A stretch of 13,949 nt of DNA, taken from JADFXI01 sp050011415 (lineage in GTDB: Bacteria > Nitrospirota > Thermodesulfovibrionia > Thermodesulfovibrionales > Dissulfurispiraceae). Shown one piece after another: positions 6,537-12,303 of this stretch; position 1 is the stretch's first letter; every line of letters starts with the position of its first letter. The stretch is taken from the NCBI GenBank assembly GCA_050011415.1, contig JBEKJD010000044.1, forward strand, positions 1 through 13,949. Reading direction: 5' to 3'. Position numbers and translations under genes: made by a program. The notes beneath the pieces are model-generated. The model did no database searches. It saw only the letters and a program-made list of their open reading frames with translations, and was not told the DNA's origin.

Positions 6537-8204
6537 ATGATAAGTCCAGAGATTACGGTTGCTGAATACCTGTTAGCCAGGCTGAAAGAGATCGGAGTGG
6601 ATCACCTATTCGGCGTGCCGGGAGACTTTGTTCTGGGTTTCTTCAACCAGGTGCTGAAGAGCGACCTGAAGTATGTAGGCACATGCAATGAACTCAACGC
6701 GGCCTATGCCGCCGACGGCTACGCGCGTATTCGGGGCATAGGCGCCTTTTCATCAACCTTTGGCGTAGGAGAACTGAGCGCAATAAACGGCGTGGCAGGA
6801 GCATTCGCGGAAAGAGTTCCGGTTGTAGTGATCACCGGCTCGCCCGCGACGATTAATTTCCGGACACGGCCGCTGTTGCATCATACCTTGGGCGACTATC
6901 AGATCCCTTTGAGGATGTATGAGAAAATCACTGCCGCCTCAACCCATCTTGTTTCCGGCGAAACGGCCTCCGCGGAGATCGACCGGGTGTTGTCGACGTG
7001 TCTTTCTCACCAGCAACCGGTTTACATCAGTATTCCTTCGGACGTGGTGATGATGAAATGCAATAGGCCGAACGCTTTCCTGTTCCCCACGCCCGCCTCC
7101 AGCGATCAGGATGCGCTCCGGGAGGCGATCAAGGAAGCGCTTGGAATGCTGGATAAGGCGCAGAAGCCTGTTGTGATAGGCGACGTGGAGTTGATACGCT
7201 TCAAGCTGCAAAAGGAATTCGCCGGTTTTCTCGACAAAACAGGCTTCCCTTATGTCACCATGATGTTGGGCAAGACCGTCCTTTCAGAGCGTCATCCGCA
7301 ATTCATCGGCCTCTTTGAGGGAGATCGAAGTCGTGACTACGTACGGAATCGGGTCGAAGCCGCTGACTGCATTCTGCAACTTGGGGCCTTGATGACCGAT
7401 TTTAACACTGGCGGCTTCACAACAGACCTCGACGACTCAAAGACGATCAGCGCCAACATCCGCTCCGTAAAGATCAAACACCATTATTACGAGAACGTGT
7501 ACCTTCATGATTTTATACTTGTGCTGACGGAAAAGCTTTCCCGGCGGGATCCCGCAACTCTGGAAATTCAATGTGCCTCCGAGGGCTGCGTACACCGGCA
7601 TACGGAGCCGTACCAGCCTGATGCGCCGAAAGCGCTTACCATCAGGCGTTTCTTTGACCGTATGAGTCATTTTATAGAAAACAATTCAATAGTCATTGCT
7701 GAAACAGGCGTATCCCTCTTCAGCGCCGCTGAGATGCTCATGCCGGAAGGGGCGACTTTCATCGGGCAGACCTTTTACGGATCAATCGGCTATACGGTCG
7801 GGGCAACCCTCGGCGCAGGTATGGCAGCGGAAGACCGCCGTATCGTGCTGTTTGTGGGTGATGGTTCTTTTCAAGTTACTTGCCAGGACCTCTCGACGAT
7901 GATCCGGTATCGTCTCAAGCCCATCATCTTTCTCATCAATAATGATGGCTATACAATCGAGCGTGTGATCTGTGATCGCCCCTACAACGATATACAACCC
8001 TGGATATATCACAAGCTCGTGGGAGTATTTGGAGGAGGACTCGGCCTTGATGTCCGCACAGAAGGGGAGCTTGAAGAGGCGCTGGGCAAGGCCGCCACGG
8101 CGGACGGCTTAGTCTTCATCGAGGTCCACACCGGGAGGTTGGACTGTCCAGAGGCCCTTCGCAGTGCAGGCCGGTCGATGGCAAAGACAAATCAACTCGA
8201 CTAA
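6537..8204 (+). CDS. ThDP-dependent pyruvate/indolepyruvate decarboxylase-type enzyme
   Basis: This is a 555-residue cytosolic enzyme of normal family length, with GAGGAG about nine bases before the ATG. It would decarboxylate a 2-keto acid to an aldehyde and CO2 with thiamine diphosphate and Mg2+. The N-terminal domain has GVPGD (D30), the cofactor-activating glutamate in CNELNAAYAADGYAR (E52) and the HHTLGDYQ pair (H115/H116) typical of pyruvate and indolepyruvate decarboxylases, as opposed to acetolactate synthase. The C-terminal domain has the metal/ThDP motif GDGS (441-444) to NN (468-469), then DGYTIE with the second catalytic glutamate (E475) and PYNDIQPW. All signature residues are intact. 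The substrate (pyruvate, indolepyruvate, phenylpyruvate or a branched-chain keto acid) cannot be decided. No alcohol or aldehyde dehydrogenase gene lies nearby to show the aldehyde's fate. Confidence 0.92.
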   Translation: MISPEITVAEYLLARLKEIGVDHLFGVPGDFVLGFFNQVLKSDLKYVGTCNELNAAYAADGYARIRGIGAFSSTFGVGELSAINGVAGAFAERVPVVVITGSPATINFRTRPLLHHTLGDYQIPLRMYEKITAASTHLVSGETASAEIDRVLSTCLSHQQPVYISIPSDVVMMKCNRPNAFLFPTPASSDQDALREAIKEALGMLDKAQKPVVIGDVELIRFKLQKEFAGFLDKTGFPYVTMMLGKTVLSERHPQFIGLFEGDRSRDYVRNRVEAADCILQLGALMTDFNTGGFTTDLDDSKTISANIRSVKIKHHYYENVYLHDFILVLTEKLSRRDPATLEIQCASEGCVHRHTEPYQPDAPKALTIRRFFDRMSHFIENNSIVIAETGVSLFSAAEMLMPEGATFIGQTFYGSIGYTVGATLGAGMAAEDRRIVLFVGDGSFQVTCQDLSTMIRYRLKPIIFLINNDGYTIERVICDRPYNDIQPWIYHKLVGVFGGGLGLDVRTEGELEEALGKAATADGLVFIEVHTGRLDCPEALRSAGRSMAKTNQLD

Positions 8205-8326
8205 CTCAGTACCGCCTGATGAAGGAGCGCCATGCTTTTCTGTTCATCAACAGTGCTAAGATTCTTCGGCTGGATCGGCTGCACTACAGGTCAGCAGCAA
8301 TTAAAAAAAGAAGATGGAGGTGACGG

Positions 8327-9052
8327 ATGATGCAGAAAGAGTTGAATGAAGAAAATAAGGAAATAAAAAGAAAGGCGCATGAGATCATTGAAAAACACGG
8401 CTTTAAGGACGGCGATGATTTTGTTGATTGGATTGAATCGGAAAGGCAAACGGGAACACGATCCAGGGCAAAGCGCGCGAAACAGATGCAGCATGTTCTT
8501 CTTGCTGTTGTGGGGATATTATGCATTGTCGTATTGATCCTTTCAATTATGCTGTTCAGGCGCAGCCCTAATATGGAACTATCCGCAAAGAGTCTTTCTG
8601 ATCTGAAGGTCATGATGGAACTATCCGAAAAGAACCTTGCCGCCATTTCTGAGCTGAAGGTCATGATGCTTGTTCTTGACAAGAAGGCTGATGAGGAGGT
8701 AGTCGTTTTCGGAGACACGCATTTTAATTATAATAAGTCGACTCTTACCAATGAAGCGAAGGCGCTGCTGGACAGGGATGTACAGCTCCTGGCAGAAAAC
8801 CCCAAAATGAAGGTCCGCATGGCCGGATATACCTCTGCCAAAGGCACGGAAGAGAGCAATCAAAAATTAAGCGAAGGAAGAGCAAATTCTGTCAGGGACT
8901 ATCTGATCGAAAAAGGTATTGCTCCGGAGAGAATAACGATAATCGGATATGGCAGGACAAGACCGGCATTGTTTGAAGTGTCCCCTCTCGCCATTAACAC
9001 GAAGGAAGCAAAGGCGAACATGCGGGTCCTTTTTGAAGTTGTCGTGAAATAG
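8327..9052 (+). CDS. Inner-membrane-anchored OmpA-domain protein with DUF2934-like N-terminus
   Basis: Two adjacent ATG codons (8327 and 8330) follow GGAGG, so either may be the start; 241 or 240 residues result. Residues about 10-40 (EIKRKAHEIIEKHGFKDGDD then WIESE) resemble the short DUF2934 domain. A basic stretch (TRSRAKRAK) precedes a single membrane helix at about 57-77. A heptad-rich spacer follows, with the near-duplicate strings MELSAKSL-SDLKVM and MELSEKNL-ISELKVM. Residues 125-241 are an OmpA-C domain (FNYNKSTLTNEAKALLD, GYGRTRP). With positive charges before the helix and no cleavage site, the N-terminus should be cytosolic and the OmpA domain periplasmic, as in MotB. The peptidoglycan-binding Asp is replaced: the loop reads GYTSAKG (S170) instead of YTD, while the binding Arg (SEGRANSV, R185) remains. 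Wall binding may therefore be altered. Confidence 0.88.
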   Translation: MMQKELNEENKEIKRKAHEIIEKHGFKDGDDFVDWIESERQTGTRSRAKRAKQMQHVLLAVVGILCIVVLILSIMLFRRSPNMELSAKSLSDLKVMMELSEKNLAAISELKVMMLVLDKKADEEVVVFGDTHFNYNKSTLTNEAKALLDRDVQLLAENPKMKVRMAGYTSAKGTEESNQKLSEGRANSVRDYLIEKGIAPERITIIGYGRTRPALFEVSPLAINTKEAKANMRVLFEVVVK

Positions 9053-9104
9053 GGCAGCAGCGCTTCCATCACCGTCCTCAGCGCATAGTACCGCCAGGAT
9101 CCGG

Positions 9105-9131
9105 CAGGGCGCGCGCACCGCATACGCCCTG
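9105..9131 (+). other. Weak hairpin after the OmpA-domain gene
   Basis: CAGGGCG (9105-9111) pairs with CGCCCTG (9125-9131) across a 13-nt loop and is followed by TAAAATAG. There is no T tract. It could end the upstream transcript before the second regulatory module, but support is thin. Confidence 0.3.
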
Positions 9132-9153
9132 TAAAATAGTGAATATGAAATAT

Positions 9154-9184
9154 CTGATATATCAGGAGACTCCTGATATATCAG
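9154..9184. promoter_or_regulatory. 31-bp palindromic upstream site, copy 2
   Basis: The arms CTGATATATCAGGAG (9154-9168) and CTCCTGATATATCAG (9170-9184) flank a central A and are identical to copy 1 apart from that centre. The centre at 9169 is exactly 116 bp before TGGCAC at 9285, the same as in copy 1. I infer binding of two dimers of an enhancer-binding protein; the regulator is not identified. Confidence 0.72.
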
Positions 9185-9284
9185 AAGGTGTCGCCGTTCA
9201 CAGTATCATTCCTCCAGCGTATTCTTCCCTGAAATTTCAATATTTTCAACATCATCGAAACTCCTGTCCTGTCAATAATAGTCC

Positions 9285-9300
9285 TGGCACACATTCTGCT
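9285..9300 (+). promoter_or_regulatory. Sigma-54 (-24/-12) promoter, copy 2
   Basis: TGGCACACATTCTGCT has the same -24 and -12 boxes as copy 1 and differs only in the spacer (C for T at the eighth base). The predicted start is near 9311. The transcript would cover the 24-codon lipobox ORF, the Spy-like gene, the His/Arg/Pro-rich gene and the OmpA lipoprotein, up to the terminator at 11303-11340. Confidence 0.78.
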
Positions 9301-9391
9301 ATACAATACACCAGCAAACACCAAAGAATATTTCCTTTTATGCAACAGGCGCATGAAAAAGAGTATGTACATTTATCGAAAGGAGGAAGAA

Positions 9392-9466
9392 ATGCTAAGT
9401 ATGCTTGCGGCAGCTATGCTTCGTATGTGTATGTGGAACCTGTCAGGCTGCCATACCGTAATGTAG
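9392..9466 (+). CDS. 24-residue lipobox micro-ORF (entericidin-like or its remnant)
   Basis: A very strong ribosome-binding site (AAAGGAGG, five bases before the ATG) sits about 70 nt after the predicted sigma-54 start. The ORF begins MLSMLAAAM and ends NLSGCHTVM before TAG. LSGC is a perfect lipobox, and the LSGC(N/H)TV ending recalls entericidin-type toxin/antidote lipopeptides, which read LSGCNT and then continue for about 20 residues. Here the stop comes four residues after the Cys, and the leader lacks the usual N-terminal lysines. It may be a minimal lipopeptide, a translational leader or a broken entericidin gene. The ribosome-binding site is the best evidence for translation; identity is a guess. 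Confidence 0.45.
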   Translation: MLSMLAAAMLRMCMWNLSGCHTVM

Positions 9467-9510
9467 GACGATTCTAATATGTGAAAGATGAGCAATTTAG
9501 TTTATAGCCT

Positions 9511-9532
9511 TTTAGCGCTCGCAAGCGCTAAA
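9511..9532 (+). other. Perfect hairpin in the leader of the Spy-like gene
   Basis: TTTAGCGCT (9511-9519) and AGCGCTAAA (9524-9532) pair over 9 bp around the loop CGCA. It lies between the micro-ORF stop and the ribosome-binding site at 9546-9550. No T tract follows directly, so processing, stabilisation of the upstream message, partial termination or an operator are all possible. Confidence 0.6.
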
Positions 9533-9557
9533 GATTAAACTTATAAGGAGACTGATC

Positions 9558-10040
9558 ATGAAACGAAAAGATTATCAGGTTGTTTTTCCAGCTGCACTCA
9601 TTGTTGTGATGGTGGTTTTTCTATCTACTATCTTTTTAGCCAATGCAAATCTTTCTTTTGCAGATGCGAGTAATAAGAAAGCGGCGGCAGTTGCCGGCGC
9701 CTCTGCTGTCGAGCAAACTGAGGCCAGGATCAAACAGCTTCAGGGCGCGCTGAAGATCACGGGGGCCCAGGAAAAATTATGGGACAACCTTACTCAGGTG
9801 ATGCGGGAAAATGCGAAAGACATGGACGCTGTTACCAAGGACAAGGCTGAAAACGCCAAGACGATGAACGCTGTCGAGCATATGAAATTCCACAGTCAAA
9901 TAACCGAAGCCCATTTAGCTCAACTGAAGAAGTTCATCCCGCCTTTCGAGGCGCTCTACGCCAGCATGTCGGATGAACAGAAGAAGATAACCGATACACT
10001 ATTCCGGACAGGGAAATATGACAAACACAAAAAGAAATGA
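9558..10040 (+). CDS. Spy/CpxP-like periplasmic protein (LTxxQ-type)
   Basis: This 160-residue protein starts at an ATG eight bases after AAGGAG. The N-terminus (residues about 1-36) is a signal peptide or anchor: MKRKDY, a long hydrophobic core and possible cleavage near SFADA. The mature part is helical and charged. LKITGAQEKLW (65-75) and YASMSDEQKKITDTLF (134-149) correspond to the two LTxxQ-type motifs that define Spy and CpxP. Those proteins are small cradle-shaped dimers that chaperone unfolded periplasmic proteins and report envelope stress. The motif match is imperfect, so chaperone function is inferred. The C-terminus is Lys-rich (KYDKHKKK). It lies second in the proposed sigma-54 operon. 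Confidence 0.8.
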   Translation: MKRKDYQVVFPAALIVVMVVFLSTIFLANANLSFADASNKKAAAVAGASAVEQTEARIKQLQGALKITGAQEKLWDNLTQVMRENAKDMDAVTKDKAENAKTMNAVEHMKFHSQITEAHLAQLKKFIPPFEALYASMSDEQKKITDTLFRTGKYDKHKKK

Positions 10041-10112
10041 CCGCTAATATTATACAACTGAAAATTGACGCCAAACCGGCGATTGGAATCGATCCAAGAA
10101 AGGAGTGACTTT

Positions 10113-10415
10113 ATGAAACCATCAAGTATATGGAATTTTAGATCCATAGCGGGCAAGATTATGATGGGGCTTGTTTTAGCCGCAATGATCGGTGGTATAG
10201 ACGCGGCCCCTGCCCTCAGCAAAGATGACCATAAACGTGTGGAAAAACATGACAACGGACGTTCCGAGCACAGAGGACGTGGAAATGAACGCGGCCGCTA
10301 TGAGCATGGCAGGGGTGATTATCACCCTTATGGCTATGCCCCGCCGCCTGTCATCTATGTACCGCCACCACAGCCCGGAATCGATATCTTTCTTCCACCC
10401 ATCATTATTCGCTAA
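10113..10415 (+). CDS. Small exported His/Arg/Gly-rich protein with proline-rich tail
   Basis: The 100-residue reading starts at the ATG at 10113, which has AAAGGAG seven bases upstream; a start 48 bases earlier has no such site and would spoil the signal peptide. Residues 1-35 resemble a signal peptide (GKIMMGLVLAAMIGG, then AAPALS). The mature part is low-complexity: a strongly basic section rich in His, Arg, Gly and Asp (such as RGRGNERGRYEHGRG), then repeated PPP motifs (APPPVIYVPPP) and a hydrophobic end LPPIIIR. I cannot assign a function. The histidines could bind metal and the tail may interact with the envelope. It lies 72 bp after the Spy-like gene and 76 bp before the OmpA lipoprotein. 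Confidence 0.75.
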   Translation: MKPSSIWNFRSIAGKIMMGLVLAAMIGGIDAAPALSKDDHKRVEKHDNGRSEHRGRGNERGRYEHGRGDYHPYGYAPPPVIYVPPPQPGIDIFLPPIIIR

Positions 10416-10491
10416 TGGGATGAGAATGGATAAACATTTCTTGAGGGCAAGTTGAGGCTTTAAAAACAAAATATTCAGCAGGAGGTCTATA

Positions 10492-11280
10492 GTGAAAGCA
10501 ATTATAACAAGTAGAGTGTTCATATTTGTCATCGCCGTGTTCACCATGAGTTTGATGGTTGGTTGTTCCGGTTCGGAGAAAAGACCTGATTACAGAGGCG
10601 GCTATTTGTATTATCCCTCGGCGTTAGTCGATGCAGACCGGGCCCTGGATGACGCTCGCGCAGCGGGCAAAGACAAGGAATGTCCGGCAGAATTTAATGC
10701 TGCAAAAGATATGGTGGACAAGGCATATGAGGTCTATATGGCATGCCATACACAGGAAGCGATCGATATGGCTCGAGAAGCTATCGGAAAAATTAAGGTC
10801 CTATGCCCGGCCAAGCCAGTTGTTGAGATGAAACCTGAACCCAGGCCTGAGCCTGTACCACCGCCACCACCGCCACCACCAGTAGTCGAGCGGCATCAGG
10901 AACTTGCAGCAAGAGTCGTCGACCGACTTACCATCCATGTCAACTTTGATTTTGACAAGTCAACTGTAACAAAGGCTGATGACGCTGAACTGCAGAAGGC
11001 CATTGACTTTGTCAGGAAATACCCTGGCGCCAAGGTGGAACTGGCAGGGTATACCGACGGTATTGGAACAGAACAATACAACCAGAAACTCTCAGAAAGA
11101 AGAGCCGAAGCGGTCAAGCAGTACCTGATTAATGAAGGTGCTGTTGACAAGGCAACAATTACGGCAAAGGGTTATGGCAAGTCAAATCCCATAGCGCCAA
11201 ACAAGAAGAAAAATGGCAAAGATAATCCCGAAGGAAGGGCCGAAAACAGGAGAGTAGAAATTCTTATTATCCAGGAATAG
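10492..11280 (+). CDS. OmpA-family lipoprotein (Pal-like) with helical DUF4398-like domain
   Basis: The 262-residue protein starts at a GTG with GGAGGT five bases upstream. Its signal peptide ends in the lipobox LMVGC (C25). Residues 40-105 form a helical domain with ALVDADRALDDARAAG and AKDMVDKAYE, similar to DUF4398. A hinge of about 20 residues rich in Pro and Glu (115-130) follows. Residues 148-262 are the OmpA-C domain, with NFDFDKSTVTKADDAEL, the loop YTDGIGTEQYNQKLSERRA and GYGKSNPIAPN. The peptidoglycan-binding Asp (D189) and Arg (204) are both present, so wall binding is expected. The protein should tether the outer membrane to the cell wall like Pal. It is last in the proposed sigma-54 operon, just before a strong terminator. 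Confidence 0.93.
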   Translation: MKAIITSRVFIFVIAVFTMSLMVGCSGSEKRPDYRGGYLYYPSALVDADRALDDARAAGKDKECPAEFNAAKDMVDKAYEVYMACHTQEAIDMAREAIGKIKVLCPAKPVVEMKPEPRPEPVPPPPPPPPVVERHQELAARVVDRLTIHVNFDFDKSTVTKADDAELQKAIDFVRKYPGAKVELAGYTDGIGTEQYNQKLSERRAEAVKQYLINEGAVDKATITAKGYGKSNPIAPNKKKNGKDNPEGRAENRRVEILIIQE

Positions 11281-11302
11281 GTCCATCTGAGCCGGAACAA
11301 AT

Positions 11303-11340
11303 TCCTTTGGGGGAGGACTTTATGCTCCTTCCCCAAAGGA
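11303..11340 (+). terminator. Strong intrinsic terminator after the OmpA lipoprotein
   Basis: TCCTTTGGGGGAGGA (11303-11317) and TCCTTCCCCAAAGGA (11326-11340) form a 15-bp stem with one G-U pair and an 8-nt loop. GTGTTTGTTT follows. It closes the second sigma-54 unit. The 3' arm lies only 22 bp before the next start codon, so some read-through or a promoter inside this stretch is needed to express the next genes. Confidence 0.88.
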
Positions 11341-11362
11341 GTGTTTGTTTACATAAACAGAA

Positions 11363-12274
11363 ATGGAAACAGTGAAAAGACTCTTTATGTTGTTGCTGAT
11401 AATTACCGTTGTTCCATACATGGCGATGGCCGCTGAGATGAAGGACCTGAAATTTAGCCGGAGCGGTGAGGAGACGGTTGTCGCCGCCTATAAAGACCCT
11501 TCTCTGGGCATGGAGTTCGTCAATGTCCAGGGCGGCTGTTATCAGATGGGGGACACTTTCGGGGATGGATTTCCAGGTGAGAAACCTGTTCATGAAGTCT
11601 GTGTGAATGATATTGCCATGGCTAAATATGATGTCACTGTGGGTGAATTCCGCAAGTTTGCTCTTGCTGCCGGCTATAAAACCGAGGCTGAGAAGGCGGG
11701 CGGCTGCGGAGTTCTAAACGGGAGCAAATGGGAGTGGGACGCTTCCGGGAACTGGCGCAATCCTGGATTCAATCAGGATGACAGCCAGCCGGTGGTCTGC
11801 GTCTCATGGAACGATGCCGAGGCGTTCATCAATTGGCTTTCCGAGGTCAGCGGCACGAGTTACCGGCTTCCGACGGAGGCAGAATGGGAATACGCAGCCC
11901 GGAGCGGCGGCAATAAGGAGAAGTACGCGGGTGGCAACGATCTCAAGGCTGTGGCATGGTATTATGACAACAGCGGCGGAACTACGCACCGTGTGGGAAC
12001 TAAGCAGCCCAACGGTCTGGGGCTGTACGATATGAGCGGTAACGTCTTGCAGTGGGTGCTTGACTGGTATGACGAGAACTATTACCGTGACAGCCTTCGG
12101 TCTAATCCGCAAGGGCCGGGAAGCGGGCACGAAAGAGTAATTCGCGGCGGCGCCTGGAGCGATGAACCGGCTTACGTTCGCACGGCCAGACGGAGTTGGA
12201 AGTCGCCTTCGCACCGGGGCAGCATCCTCGGGTTTCGCCTGGTCCTTTCCGCCCGGAAGTTATTTTCTGAGTGA
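11363..12274 (+). CDS. Exported SUMF1/formylglycine-enzyme-fold protein lacking catalytic cysteines
   Basis: This 303-residue protein has a signal peptide (MLLLIITVVPYMAMAA, cleaved near residue 24) and an FGE-sulfatase domain at about 47-295. The hallmark strings are present: FVNVQGGCYQMGD, KPVHEVCV, MAKYDVTVGEFRKF, SYRLPTEAEWEYAAR (166-180), GLGLYDMSGNVLQWV (218-232), RVIRGGAW (258-265) and GFRLVLS. In true formylglycine-generating enzymes the last region carries two cysteines (C-x4-C). Here the equivalent positions are D267 and V272, so oxidation of a sulfatase cysteine is unlikely. It may instead be a binding or scaffold protein like many bacterial homologues. Four cysteines elsewhere (59, 80, 115, 146) could form disulfides. 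No good ribosome-binding site precedes the ATG; a GTG at 11372 (VKRLF) is another possible start. It lies 29 bp before the PAS kinase gene. Confidence 0.9.
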   Translation: METVKRLFMLLLIITVVPYMAMAAEMKDLKFSRSGEETVVAAYKDPSLGMEFVNVQGGCYQMGDTFGDGFPGEKPVHEVCVNDIAMAKYDVTVGEFRKFALAAGYKTEAEKAGGCGVLNGSKWEWDASGNWRNPGFNQDDSQPVVCVSWNDAEAFINWLSEVSGTSYRLPTEAEWEYAARSGGNKEKYAGGNDLKAVAWYYDNSGGTTHRVGTKQPNGLGLYDMSGNVLQWVLDWYDENYYRDSLRSNPQGPGSGHERVIRGGAWSDEPAYVRTARRSWKSPSHRGSILGFRLVLSARKLFSE

Positions 12275-12303
12275 GGAAGCCTGCCTGGTGAGGAGCAACT
12301 GAG

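Larger units (their letters stand above)
9154..9344 (+). repeat. Duplicated regulatory module, copy 2
   Basis: This is the partner of 1710-1900, with no gaps over 191 bp and about 77% identity by hand count. A reading frame passes through the region (9139-9477), but it crosses the palindrome and the promoter and looks accidental. The conserved order is palindrome, variable spacer, CTGAAATT(T/C)CAAT, CCTGTCAA, the -24/-12 promoter, then AGCAAACAC near the predicted transcription start. Confidence 0.9.

Noticed and set aside
8205..8326. Short ORF from ATG 8219 between the decarboxylase and OmpA-domain genes
   Set aside because: No recognisable ribosome-binding site at the right distance and no domain; treated as spacer.
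9139..9477. 112-codon ORF on the plus strand
   Set aside because: It runs through the palindrome, the sigma-54 promoter and the predicted transcription start, has no ribosome-binding site, and the homologous copy 1 is not open in the same frame.
11346..11359. TGTTTACATAAACA inverted repeat just before the SUMF1-like gene
   Set aside because: Only 6-bp AT-rich arms and no second copy seen in the window; likely chance.
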